Origin: Lathyrus oleraceus
Lineage: Eukaryota > Streptophyta > Magnoliopsida > Fabales > Fabaceae
Assembly (NCBI RefSeq): GCF_024323335.1
Contig: NC_066581.1
Span: 182,211,330-182,275,329 of the forward strand
Reading direction: 5' to 3'
Length of the DNA stretch: 64,000 bases
Both the position numbers and the translations under genes were made by a program. How positions within the stretch are numbered: position 1 is the stretch's first letter; each line of letters begins with the position of its first letter. Below the pieces are notes generated by a model that made no database searches, had not been told where the DNA came from, and saw nothing but the letters and a program-made list of their open reading frames with translations. Positions 11,786-27,992 of this stretch are shown in pieces.

Positions 11786-13418
11786 CCTCAATGAGATCGG
11801 CTGCGCAACAGTGAAATTTTTTCCAGAATTTTGCATGGGATACACCGTTCTAATCGTCTCATTACCAGGAGTATGAATCCAACAATCATTTCATCTAATC
11901 TTCAATAATAAGCACGGATCGAATGAAAACATAATGCACATCAAAAGTTCAACTCAGCATATCTCACTTAATATTTAGCCAAATCCAAAACTATTTATAT
12001 CAGGATGATTAGCAGTGAAAACTCTACAAGTTCATGGCAATAAAACAGTAAATAGTGAGATTCGAAATCCAACCTTCTTGGAGAGCAGTGAGTTGAAACA
12101 GTTGATTCGAGCTCCAGTAATGTCCAGATCTTCTCCTCTACGTGTATCTTGAAGTTTGATGCAAGAAATATCAGCTGAATCCACTTGAATGAAGCTTAAT
12201 CTTCAAGATCCATCTTCATGAGTTTGTGTATGATTTGCTTGATTCTTGGCCAAATCCTTCAAACCAGCTCTTGATTCTTCATCAATGATCCATGCTGTTA
12301 ATTATGCAATAATATTGATGAATTATGTGAAGAAATTTCAAGTTTCAATTGAGAAAGTTTTTGGAGGGAAATGAAGTTCTAGATCTAGAATGTGTGAAAA
12401 ATGAGCAAAACAGTTAGGATTATCTATTTATATCACCTATTAATTATGCTGCTAATCACAATTAGGCTTGGCTAATGGAAAATTGATGAGAAATGAGGTG
12501 CATGACCAAAAATGCCAATGCACCCTTGCATGGCAAGAGCACACGTGAACAGTCCCATGTGAGTGTGTAAAATCATTTAAAATCAGTTCATGAACACAAT
12601 TGGATTGGAATTAAGCATGTATGATGCACCAAATTTGAATTAGGCATTTTCCCTCCAAAATACTCATGCATGGCCAAATGATCATGTGATGTTGTTCCAT
12701 GCAATGCAATGATGGATTTGGAAAATATTGGTCACAAGAAGCAATATGCAAAAAGAGTGGCTTAAATTGGAGTTTTGAATCAAAAGTTATGCTATGTTGA
12801 ACTTCCAAGTGCACTTTGCGATCCCTTGGCCATAATTCTTCAACCATTCATTAGATGCTCATGCTCTTGGACTTTTTGAAAATAGGAGGGAAAGATCTTC
12901 AACTTTCATGTTCAACAAAAATTCATTTGAAGCTTCTTTGATGTTGGAAAGTCAAGTTGAATGTGGTCCAAAAACTTGCCATTTTTGGAAACTTGAAATT
13001 ACAGGTCACTTTCCCTTTTGGGAAACTTTTGATCTGACTTCAAAATCTTCAAGGTAGATGTTTGACATGATGAATAAGCCTCTTTTGGACAGGAATGAAG
13101 TGTCTCAAACCATTTCTCCACCTCAAAGCCCTCAGTTGACTGCATAGTTGACTTGTGTGGGCCTCAGATGACCTGAAAATGCACTGATGACTTTGGACCT
13201 CTACCACTTGGCAAAGTTGCTTCAAAATGAACCCTGGCTCATATAAGCTTTCTAGAATAATCATGTGGCCTTCATATCAAGGAAAAACTTGCTCTTTTGC
13301 ACTGAGGAATTCTCTTGATGCCAATTCTTATTTATATGATACAATGCAATATGGAATGATAAATTTCCTAAAAATGAAATGAATGCATGAATGGTGAGGG
13401 CAAATTTGAGGTGCTACA

Positions 13419-15077
13419 GTGAGGCCTAGTTGCTCTTCAAACTCCATTTAGCATAGGTAAGGTCCTAAATCTAAGTCCTTTCTCCATTTGCATTGGGTTC
13501 ACACAAAACAAAACAAAACAAGCACAAGGCAATAGTATATACACAATAATGTGCTCAAGTGAGCAAAAGGCAAATTGCATTAACATAAACATGAGCTCAA
13601 GTGAGCAACGGGAAAAGACAAATGAATTAATAAGCAAGAAATTAAATTGCATTAAAGTAAATTGGAAGAATTAAATGCTTGAATTAAAAGTTAGTGATTA
13701 GTAGTTAGTATTAGTGTGCCATAAGGCAATTTAGCGCTATGTTAAGCAATCGTAACTGGACTAATGTAGTAGTCACGCCTATATGAGGCCGGTCAATAAA
13801 ACTATAGGCAACAAACACAAGTTAGAGACCATGAATAGTAAGCCAAGCTCCTACAACTTGCCATGCCAAAAGAAAAGAAGAATGATCTTGTATGGATTTA
13901 GGTTTTTTGCTTGACCAAGAAGCAACCTATCTCTAATGCAAAGCAATTCACTTGATCTTTGATCAAGATGAATTTGATTTGAATCGAAGAAGGTTAAGCC
14001 CCTCATATGTCAAGGCTAACCACCAATCATTAACTCATTGATCAAAAAGAAAAAAGAAGAAGAAGAAGAAGAAGAAATGGAATGTTCATGATTGAAATTC
14101 AAATAACATAAGCAAAACACATTGACCAAAATGAATGGAATCAACATCAATCAATGGTAAACAAAAGTCAGATGAAGCTTAGAAGTCAATAGACAATAAA
14201 AATATTTTTTGTATTTTTGGAATTAAAATAATACTTGAATTAAAATAAACAAATAAAGGATTAACTTCAAATCCAATTCAAATCAACTTGGAAAAGTCCA
14301 ATTGGATCATCATAAGTTCAACATGGTCAAACAAGGTTTGACAAAAAATTTCATCATTTTTTGAAAACAGAAACTAATTTTAAACAATTAAAAATGAAGA
14401 GAAATAACATAATTGAACTAAAATCTCAAATCAATTAAGAAATTGATGAGAATATTTTTCATGGATTCATCATCATTCAAAGATGTTAAGAATTTTTTTT
14501 TGGCATTTTTGAATATTTGAAAGTATTTTAAATGAATTAAAAATAACCAGAAAAGAGAAAATTCACAAAAAAATATTAAATGGAATCACAAAAATAAATA
14601 AAAATCACTTTTAGACACTAGAATTTAAGAGAAAAATTGTGCAATTGGTCCCATAGTTTTGTGATTCCAAATAAAGAAGTTATGAATTTTTCAAAATAAT
14701 TGAAATAAAAGAAAATTAAAACAAAAATTAAAAATCAGAAAAATCCTCAGCGCTTGGATCAGCACTCATTAATTGACGTGGCTGATCACAAGACTAGGAG
14801 ACGCGCGCGCATGGTGAGGCTTGGTCAAATGCGTAACACAAAGATTAAATGAAAGTCATAACAATCAAGGGTCCAAAATAGATTAGAAGCAACATATCCA
14901 ATGGTCTTGCACTCATCTACTTGGGGACGGTGGTGGAAACCACCGTATTCTCCGGTGAGATTCACAGTTCCGGCCAAACTCGCAGGTTTTCAAACCTTCA
15001 TCAAAATGCACGATCCATACATCAATAGAAAGCTGGGGTGATGTACATCACCCTTGTACCCTTGATTTCCACTCAAG

Positions 15078-15122
<45 letters not shown>

Positions 15123-17048
15123 AATCTGAGATGGAAATTTGTGGTGTTCAAATTGAACTTACTCAATTCATGAAATTAAAAGCTCAAATCATTTGCCTCT
15201 CACATGAGGACTTCAAAGGTACCAAGCAATGCAAGAAATGATCAATATACAAGGAGTTTCGAATGAAAACAGTTTGAACAACAACCTTTGAGGTGCAGCT
15301 TTTGATGGCACGATCTGATCCAACTCTTTGATGCAGCTTGTTCTTGAGGTAGCAAGGAAGCAAGGATTAGGAATTGAAGTTCAAAGATCAATCAATGAAG
15401 TTGAAAATTGAACTTGAAAATTGAAAAAGAAAACTCATAATTCCTTTTAATGGAGGTTGGGATTTCACTTGTGCAGAACTTCAGGCGCCTTTAGGTTGCC
15501 AAATGAAGTGAAATGAAGCTTCTATTTATAGCCAAGGGTGCTGCGTTGCATGAAGAATCTGTGTGCATGTGAAGTTGGGTCCTCCATGCATGGGCCTGTA
15601 CAGGCGCATGGGAGGCCCAAACTTGATTGGTTTTGCATGCTGATGATGAAACAAATGAATTTGGACGTGTACATGGCAAGGTAATCTGGTGTGCAAGAAG
15701 TTTTCACATGTTATGCACAATTGGAACCAAAACTTCTCCTTTCCGAAAATACCATTTGCCAAATTGAAACATAGGCATGTGGGTAATGGTTGGAAAGTTC
15801 TTGACATAAGGAACAAATATTATGTTTAACAAAAATCCATTTGGAGTTGGGAAAATATTGAAAACTGATCATGAAGTTCAAGGTGCAAAACATGTATATG
15901 GAAATTTTGCCAAAATGGACCAACTTGAAGCCCTTATGATTCAGTGATGCAAACCTGAAATGACAAAATCTTAAACACAAACGTTGTAGATCTTTTCAAT
16001 AAAATCAATTTGGACTTAAGTTTTGCATCGTTTGGATTTTTTATGAGAAAGTTATGGGCACTTGAAGTTGGACTTTTTCACATTTCAAGGACTTTGGCCC
16101 AAAGTGACCTATAATGTTTTGTATTATAACATGTGTTTATTTTAGGATTATGACATTTTATCCAACATAACAATTTAATTAGACATCTTAAACTTACAAA
16201 TGCACTTGATCCCACCTCAAAATCATGAAAAATGAAGGAGTTAGGTCCTTGGGAAGTTGACCCAAAATTACAGTTTCAGTCAAAATGACCTATAATGTTT
16301 TGAAATGAATGATGACCTTCCAAGTTTCAAATTGATTTTTGATGAACATCAAAGTTTTGCATATGGTTCTTAAGAACATATTTTCTCTTGCGGTCATCTT
16401 CATTTCACAAACACATCAAAAGTTAAGTCTCAGTGGATTTCAAAATAGTCAGATGAATTAACTGATCAACTTCTCAAGTCCAAACTTCAAATCTTAATAA
16501 ATTGATGATTGAGGACACTCACATCAGCTCATATATGCATAAAATGATGAATTAAAGAACTTTCCTTGATTGCATTTGATCATGGGTTGAGGTTGCTTCA
16601 TGAGCAAGGCATAGTCAATGCACAGCTGAATTAGGGTTTTCTTGGGAAACAATCCTCAAGCCCTTTGGTTTATCTTGATCAAGTTGACAAATTGAGATAC
16701 TTGGGAGGCATATATGATTATTGAGGGCTTGGGAACCATTGTCATGCTTGCTTTCACTTTCATCTGGCCATTTCAAGGGGCATATGAGCCTCTTAAGAGC
16801 CTTGGATCACATGATTGCTCAAGCTTCAAAACAAACAAAGTTAGTGACATATTTTTGTGCTTTTGGTTAGTAAACAAAATAAGAAAAGCAATAATATACA
16901 ATTCAAGCATGCTTGGTGGTCTCAAACCAACTCACACAAGTCTCAACCCTAGGGTTAAGGAGCCAAGATGCTATGATCCTTGAGGCAAATGCAATATGAA
17001 ATGATATGATGCCATGAGGGATCTTAGGGTCAAAATTAGGGTCTTACA
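13419..17048 (-). mobile_element. Ogre-2 3' LTR, truncated by Ogre-1
   Basis: The minus-strand start is TGTAAGACCCTAATTTTGAC at 17048, a start typical of Ogre LTRs. The body matches 31647-35253 over its whole length in direct orientation with scattered substitutions and small indels, so the two are the LTR pair of one element. The copy here also has a longer microsatellite at 15083-15122, (TA)n followed by (GA)n, where the other copy has only a few units. Its 3' part is missing because Ogre-1 inserted at 13418/13419. Small ORFs in it are not coding. Confidence 0.87.
15083..15122. repeat. (TA)n(GA)n microsatellite inside Ogre-2 3' LTR
   Basis: About 13 TA units are followed by about 7 GA units. 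The corresponding place in the other LTR (33314-33327) reads only ctatagagagaga, so the array expanded or shrank after insertion. Confidence 0.9.
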
Positions 17049-20849
<3,801 letters not shown>

Positions 20850-20880
20850 TGTCTCTAACTTTTGCCTGGACCGTCCTTTC

Positions 20881-21143
20881 AGGTTTCAACCCACTTGGTG
20901 AAGTAATCAATAGCTACGAGAATAAACCTATGATCGTTCGACGCCTTTGGCTCTATCATGCCAATCATGTCAACTCCCCACATAGAGAAAGGCCATGGTG
21001 AGGGAATAACATTCAGAAGTGTCGGGGGAATATGAATCTTATCCGCATAAATCTGACACTTATGGCATTTCTTCACATATTTGTAGCAGTCAGACTCCAT
21101 TGTCAGCCAATAGTAGCTTGTTCTCAACATCTTCTTTGCCATG
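20881..21143 (-). pseudogene. Ogre-2 integrase fragment
   Basis: About 88 codons align with the N-terminal half of the Ogre-1 integrase: the zinc-binding KKCHKCQIYADK and the first catalytic Asp in MWGVDMIG are present, ending at IDYFTKWVE. The Asp/Glu pair of the rest of the active site is missing. On the low-coordinate side the sequence jumps straight into 3' noncoding DNA at a shared gtttcaaccca; on the other side it is cut by the Ogre-3 LTR. It is a dead remnant that fixes the orientation of Ogre-2. Confidence 0.88.
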
Positions 21144-22604
21144 TGTAGCGGGGTATTCGTTACCATTAGAGATATTGACTAAATCCAAGGTAAATCATAC
21201 AATTTGAGTCGCCACCGCACTTCTATTTATCCAAAGGAATGGTTAGAAAGCGAACAAAAACCTAAAAGTTTTATCGAATCAAAAACTAGTAAAAATGTCA
21301 GAGATCTGGGTAAGGGGGTTGGTTATGCAATGGGAAGGTGTTAGGCACCCAAAGCATCCTAGGTACTCCTAGGGAGCCCTTTTCACATTTGTTGCAAAGG
21401 TTGTTGTTTTTTTTTTGAAAATTTATTTGTGCAAACATGATTGAAGGGTCAAAAGAAAATGACTCGCACGGACGTCGCATCCACTGCATACGTATCTCAT
21501 CTGAATCTGAGAATCAGAGTCTTCGTAGCTCGGCTACCTATGGGTTAAAGAGGAGTGTGCTCGCTAAGACATCGCGTCTTTTGCCTACGTATCTCATTTG
21601 GGATGAAAATCAGAGCAAAACGTAATTCAACTAACTACGGGGTAAGGGTTGTGCTTTGGGGTGAACGACGTTACTAAACAATCTACCGGATGCTCGGCCT
21701 TTGGAGACTTACTCGCCTGTAGTAGAAGGAGATAACGTGTTCTTAGGAGAAGAAAAAACAATGAGTTTGGGTGTTTAGGGATGCTAATGCAAAAGGCAGT
21801 CCTAGATGAAGGAACCGCGCTACCTTAAATGACATGCCACGAGAGGCTATACGAAACCTAAGAAATTGGTAACATGCGGGAAAAGTAAAGGGATCAAGAG
21901 ATCTACCGTACGGATAAAGATCCGAAGTAACAACAATTAGATAAATAAGAAACCCAAAGACTCTTCCAAGCTAAACACCATCGAAGAAAGTGAGTCAGTA
22001 CAGGTAATCAGAATAAACCTCCAGGTGGTATCCCACAAATAAAGTGGAACACTAGGCAAGCCATCTCTGCAAGAGTCATATGAGCCCTCACAAAACAAAA
22101 CTCAACAAACAGGTTAGAGAAACAAGATAGGGTAATCAAGAGTTGCCCCCAAATCAAAATGTAACCACATGAATCATGCCATTAAAATTCACAAAAAGCA
22201 ACCAAGGGTAGGAGGCCTAAACCTCTTGTCAAAAACATGCATCAAAAGGGTATCAAATTCACCCATAATACCTCATACATTCAGAGCATTCAAATTAAAA
22301 GCATAAAGTAGAATAAGGCAAACCTGACTGGAGAGATCGAATGAAATTGAATTGTCTGGTTGGGTTTACAAAGCAATCTGAGGGTTTATATGAGGGGGAA
22401 TTGGTTCTTTGCCGATGAGTTCCCTTCAGTCTCTGGAGGTTGCTCTGAACTCTGTTAGCTCTTCTCTCACTATCTTTTTCCCTGCCAGGGTAATAGGAAT
22501 AGAATGAAATTTTGTTTCACTGAAACTCTGAATTTATAACCTGATTTTTATGGACCTGTGGGCTCAAATGAGAGAGGCCCAAGTCCAAAATTTTCTGTTA
22601 TATT

Positions 22605-22675
<71 letters not shown>

Positions 22676-22692
22676 TTATTTATTTATTTATT

Positions 22693-22748
<56 letters not shown>

Positions 22749-23251
22749 TTTTTTTAGACACGTGGGCTTCGCCTAGCGAGCATGACAGTTCAAGAAATTC
22801 CTCTGAGCGTAGGTGATTCTGGTGGCTTTTCTTGGGACTCACTAGGCGACCCATTCTGCTCGCCTAGCGAGCATGGCAGCTCATGAACAAACTTTTGCTC
22901 CTTCAAGATTAACGTTTTGACTGACGAATAGACCCCATTTGAACCTGTTGGAAGTATCTCAAGCCATTCCCTTGTGTTGACTGATCATCTAAATAGAACC
23001 CACAAAGTGTCTTGGATGATACTCAAGCTTCAAACAAAAGATGTTAGTCACACATTTTTGTGCTTTTGGTTAGTAAACAAAAGTAAGAGAAACAATGATG
23101 TATAATTCAAGCATGCTTGGTGATCTCAAACCAATCACAACGAGTCCCACCCAAAGGCAAAGGGAACCAAGATGGTAAAGATCCTTGAGGCAATGCAAAT
23201 GCAATGTTATGATGCCATGAGGGATCTTAGGGTTAAAATTAGGGTCTTACA
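21144..23251 (-). mobile_element. Ogre-3 3' LTR
   Basis: The minus-strand start is TGTAAGACCCTAATTTTAAC (23251) and the end is ACCCCGCTACA (21144; the end may be 2 bp further, at 21142). The length is about 2.1 kb, much shorter than the Ogre-2 LTR, although the first 200 bp are clearly related, so this is another subfamily. It interrupts the Ogre-2 integrase. It includes an ATTT/ATT microsatellite (22605-22756). A purine tract (AAATAGGGGCATC, minus strand) abuts it at 23252-23268, so it is the 3' LTR of an element continuing to the right. Confidence 0.85.
22605..22756. repeat. (ATTT)n/(ATT)n compound microsatellite
   Basis: About 150 bp of TTTA repeats with a TTA block at 22704-22735 lie within the Ogre-3 LTR. 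The plus-strand ORFs over it (LFIYLFIY) have no coding meaning. Confidence 0.96.
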
Positions 23252-25976
23252 GATGCCCCTATTTGAGGTCATTCTAGCCGGAGAAGTGAAGGTTAAAATC
23301 TTCGTCTCGACGGGGTAGAATGGGCTTAAATAATAACAAAGAGACGAATTTTGGTCCCTAAGAGACCTCATGATGCAAATGTAGGTATAAAAAATGGTAG
23401 CACTCTGTGGAGATATGTGTTCACAAAAGCAAAGAAATCAGAAGCCACTGATAATCCATATGAGCAATTCACTCCATGGGACCAAGACCCTGGGGACTCT
23501 CCTGGGGATAGAAAAGGGATAAAAATGCGCGAGCAGGTCACGACTCAAAGCGTGGGGAATAGAATTCCAAATGGAAAAGATCCAATGGAAAGACTCAAGC
23601 TGACTCGAAGATGCATGTATTGGGGAATATGCCAATACAGCAAAAAACTATCCACAGCGGATACTTCGGATAAAATCCGGATGAAAACAATCCACTAAGG
23701 GACTTCGCTGGGGATGTCCACAAGGACACTCCTGGGGAAGCAGCGGGACGAGGTATTATCGGTTACTGGGTAATAAGCTCAAGGAGACATGTGATCTGAA
23801 CGCCAGGTATGAGGGTGGGAGATACAACATGCTCAGGAAGAGATGAATATCCAAGACCGGTATAAGGGTGAGAGATATCAAAACTTCAAAATGTCTGAGG
23901 AAAACCTAAAAGGTATACTTCAACTCAGGGGTTCTGACTCCACAGGGGACGAAAAGTCATAATAGGGAGCAGAGAGGAAGGAACACCAGGGATACCGGTT
24001 ACTTGGCATATAATAGGTGACCAAACAAAGCGTGAATTGGGGAATATTCCCAAGACACTCATCATCCACAAGAGGGCTAAAAGCAAACTCGATTATAGGA
24101 TGGATATTCGACTCCACAAAGGGGATACGAATCTTACTCAACTGGGGAAGAACAAAAGGCTTCAGACCCGAGAGTGCATGAGATATACTATCTATTACCG
24201 TCAGAACATAGATAGTATAATCGGATGGACGATTATCCACAACCGGTTACTGGGTTAATAAAGGATAAATCGACCGAAAAGAAAAGGCATCGGGATACCG
24301 AAACTAGGTATATAATGATGACCAATTCAGGGGAGGAACAATCGTTACCAACAACAACAAGGTAGACGAGAGATGACCCGCTGGGGATAAATTGCGTAAT
24401 CAGGGCAATTATCCAAGCAGATGAGGGGATATCATCATCGAATACTGGATCAAGATAACTGTCACCAATTAAAGATGAGCAAAAATAGTTACTCTGTAAA
24501 AAGGGAAGAAATAGGGTTTACAACTACCGGTATGAGGGTAGAGAAACACAGACTCCGCCGGGGATAATAATTACTAATTATTGAGCAATTATTCATTTAC
24601 CACGGGGAAACAGGAAAAGAGTCTCAAGAGACCGATCTAGGATCAAACTAGATAGGCACACCAAATCAAGACTTGTCCCGGTTAGGATATAACTCAATGG
24701 GGAAAACCATCCCAGTATATGTGTTGGGAAGGAACAAAAACAATCAACATCCACGAGGATATAACCCGGTGGGGACTATGGAAGAAAGGATAGACGCTTT
24801 CTACTTATGGAGCTGACTCTATATGTAGAGATCAGACACACAAATCTGCTCGGGGAAGTATATCACCAAATAGCAGAAGACAACAAACAACGATATATGG
24901 CAAAGAATGCAACATGAATATCTGAATGTTATAATTATGCATGAATATATGTGGTTTATGTATGATGTATGCTGACAGACAGACATATCTAACACAACCA
25001 GGTCCAGGAATAAACCACCCGATACTACATCTCAAGAGAGAAAGCCAAGTTCATCGGAGAGTATCTAATCTGTTGGGGATCAGAGATACCAGGAAGCAAA
25101 GAACTCTGCAAGGGATGAATCTATCCGAGGAGATAAAGGATTTATCGGGATCAACCACCAAATACCGCTCTTGCCCAAAGACATCCAAGCTGCTGAGGAA
25201 GAAAGATTGCTACTCTACTGATAGGGAAGAGAGGTGACTCTCAACAAGCAATCCACTTGGTAGGATAAACCACAAGGGGTTCCGGAGGGAGGAGATACAG
25301 TCATGCCAGGAATATGGACAAAAATCTTACCCTGTTGGGGATCGTCCCACCCTTGGGAGAGCACTGAGGATCTCCTAAGTATCCTTTCGTCATTGTGAAT
25401 GTCCACTTTGTTTAAAAACAAATTATAAAAAAATTTGATCATTTAAAACAATGATATTTTCTTAATCAAAACATGCAAAACATTGGTTGAATAGAAACAG
25501 ATAAGAGTGTCAATAATTGGATAAAAGGCTCAAATTTATTTGATAGAATGGTAGTCTGCGAATGGAAAGACTCCATAGATCTTTACAAATTTGAAATTGG
25601 TGATATATATTGGAAAAGGGCTACATTGAGCATAATGACCATTTCTCCACCAATTATGAATCCGATGTATTTGAAGCTTTGGTTGATAATGAGCAAGAAT
25701 CTCTGACGAACGACCGTTGTAGAACAAAGTCTTGCCAGGATGCAGTTACTTGCCAAATCCCTAATTTTTGCCTAGATTGCCCCAGGGTGAGGTACTCAGT
25801 CTTGCGGGATACATACATCATTATTATATTTATTTATTTTTTGTCTCTAACTTTTGCCTGGATCGCCCTTTCGGGTTTTCAATCCACCGAGACGCTCATT
25901 TTTGCCTAAGCCACCCTTTCGGGTTTTCAACTTAGCGAGCTATTCAGTTTTCATTTCTTTATTTTTTTAGGCGAAA
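23252..25976 (-). mobile_element. Ogre-3 3' noncoding region
   Basis: This is collinear with the Ogre-2 3' noncoding region, starting with the purine tract and continuing with the motifs accggttactgggtta (24243), ggtataagggtgagag and the phrases ttttgcctggatcgccctttcggg and ttttgcctaagccacc just before the integrase tail. Nothing coding is visible. Confidence 0.77.
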
Positions 25977-26038
25977 TATTTCTTGACTGCATCTGAATTC
26001 ACAGAACGAGTGAAATCCTCCCCATCCATAGTTGTAAG
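25977..26038 (-). pseudogene. Ogre-3 integrase C-terminal tail
   Basis: About 20 codons remain, ending NSDAVKKYFA and a TAA. They correspond to the frameshifted tail of Ogre-1 integrase at 960-1023. The fragment is cut by the SIRE-1 LTR at 26039, so the rest of Ogre-3 pol is not present. It is useful as proof that this noncoding region directly follows integrase. Confidence 0.85.
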
Positions 26039-27137
26039 TGAAATTCTGGTATTAGATATAAGATGTCGAAGGTAATGTCACGACACTAATATCTGTTAAT
26101 ACACAATGGATAATTAAACAGAATTGAAAAGCAAATCACACAAGCAATTGTTAACCCAGTTCGGTGCAACTCACCTACGTCTGGGGGCTACCAAGCCAGG
26201 AAGGAAATTCACTATAATAGAATTAGTTCAAAGACTATCCGTACACTTCACCAAGTTACAGTCTTTCTCACCTAATCTCTACCCGTGCAATTTCTACCTA
26301 AGCATTCTTAGATATGAGAACCCACTCACTTCCCTTACAATCACAAACCCGTGATCTTAAACAACAATCCCTTGTGAAAAGAAAATACTTTTCAATTACA
26401 AACTCTTGATTTTACTTCACAGTTTCAATCAAGAAGACACACTCTTGATCTTGCTTCAAAGCTTTGATCAAGAAGACAAGTCAGTCCAATTCAATCATCA
26501 ATGGATGACTTGAATGACCTACAGACCCAAACCCTAGCTCTCTCTCTAAATTTCGCTCAGTCTTGGTTGTGTATTCAATCAGGTTTTCTGAGTCCCTTTT
26601 TATAGAAACATTGGACATCTTGAAAACCCTAAATATATTTTCCAATCAAATCTTTTTATAACAGCTGTATAGATCTCCCTGGAAAATAAGTAAATCTAGT
26701 TGAAATCCCTGATAGAATGCGCCATCTAGCCATATCTTCAATCAACCAATGATTGCCATTAATTGTGCAATCACAAAACACCAGACATTCATACTGAATA
26801 TTCTGTGTACAGGATGTCATGACATCGGGTCTGACATCTGGAAAAATCCTGCATAATCCAATTTCCTTTTAAAGAAGGTACAACCATATTAGATACCATG
26901 ACATTGTGTATGTCATCTGAAACAATCCTGCATGAACATGTCTTCCAGTTAAGCTCCAGCAGGTACAACCAATATCAGAAGCCTTGTCATTTTATGTGGC
27001 ATTCTGAAACAATCCTGCTTGCATATGTTCTTTAACTCCAGCAGGTACATAGGATATCTCATGTTAAGACATCACACATGACATCTTGTGAACACTCTTT
27101 GTTTTACCAAAATTGCTGCCAACACTTAGAATCAACA
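26039..27137 (-). mobile_element. SIRE-1 (Ty1/copia, SIRE/Maximus type) 3' LTR
   Basis: On the minus strand the LTR starts TGTTGATTCTAAGTGTTGGC and ends CCAGAATTTCA. An alternative start is TGTTGGCAGC at 27124. A purine tract, CCAAAGGGGGAGTT, lies immediately outside the start (27138-27153), which identifies the 3' LTR. The LTR inserted in the Ogre-3 integrase tail; gtaag (26034-26038) may be one target-site copy. No 5' LTR of this element is present in the window. Confidence 0.78.
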
Positions 27138-27992
27138 AACTCCCCCTTTGGCAAATTTTGGCTAAAACAATAATCTGTCCTTTTTGTTCACAAGGCAAAC
27201 TATCAGCAGTTTAAACCACATAACAGTAGTTTAATCAGCAGCAGAAGCAAAACAATTACTAGCTATGGCTACTAGTAATACACACATGCACATGGGTACT
27301 TCTCCTCCCCCTCAATCTGTGCAACAATCAACAGAATTACTAGTTATGGATACAACTAGTAAGACACACAAATGCACAATGCACAAGGGTACTTCTTCTC
27401 CCCCTAAATTTGTGCATTCATCAAATAACAGCTACTGTAACTCCAGCACCTGTACCAGCCAGAATGTCATACTGACATCTGCTACAACATCAGCACCTGT
27501 GCACCTCTTTCAATAATAGTTGTACTTCTGTTCAGCCACATCCAACTTCCATATATCAAGCACTTCTCCCCCTTTATAGTCAAAATTGACCAAAGGTGAC
27601 CAATCAGACAAAATAAATGTCTATTAGTCTAGCAGAGAAAGTTAAAATAGATGTTATAACATTAAGCATGTTAAAACAGAATATTCAGGAAGTACACACC
27701 AACATTATACACAGCAGAAAGCGGAGACAATGAACAAATCCAAGGAACTCATTAAGAGCCCTAAATATTACATAACAGGCATCAAGAGGACTGCCACAAA
27801 ATACAACAATAAAAACCAGTCAAGACACCAGCCTTCCAATCAGTAACAACTTCCACCACACTTTCCAGCACCCCTCCAAGTCTTCAATTCAGCCAGAGAC
27901 CATTAATTAGAAGAAGAAGAATCATCTTCACCTTCACTTGTGTCTTCACCTGTACCTTCAGAACCTTCTGAGCTTCCAGAACTTCCATTAGA
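27138..27992 (-). mobile_element. SIRE-1 3' noncoding region
   Basis: This lies between the env-like ORF and the LTR. Several extra purine-tract-like blocks occur on the minus strand (complement of tcctccccctcaa at 27301, ctccccctaaatt at 27400, ctccccctttata at 27566). Repeated blocks of this kind before the LTR fit SIRE-type elements. No ORF is supported. Confidence 0.65.

Larger units (their letters stand above)
8983..13418 (-). mobile_element. Ogre-1 5' LTR
   Basis: On the minus strand the LTR starts TGTAGCACCTCAAATTTGCC (13418) and ends GGGGAGCGACA (8983), giving TG...CA ends and about 4.4 kb, close to the 4.7 kb of the Ogre-4 LTR without its insertion. It lies next to the primer binding site. 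It interrupts the Ogre-2 LTR: sequence resuming at 13419 (gtgaggcctag) continues exactly where the second Ogre-2 LTR copy reads at 31647. The bases gtgag at 13419-13423 are the likely target-site duplication, the partner copy being outside the window. The LTR contains stretches resembling tRNA T-arms (11420-11745) and an inverted repeat at 11767-11785. Confidence 0.88.

Noticed and set aside
15491..15980. Cluster of minus-strand ORFs repeated at 33670-34164
   Set aside because: Both lie at the same place in the two Ogre-2 LTR copies; frames differ between copies and no known domain is present.
22550..22816. Two overlapping plus-strand ORFs rich in Leu, Phe, Ile and Tyr resembling a membrane protein
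   Set aside because: They run over an ATTT/ATT microsatellite inside the Ogre-3 LTR; no other coding sign.
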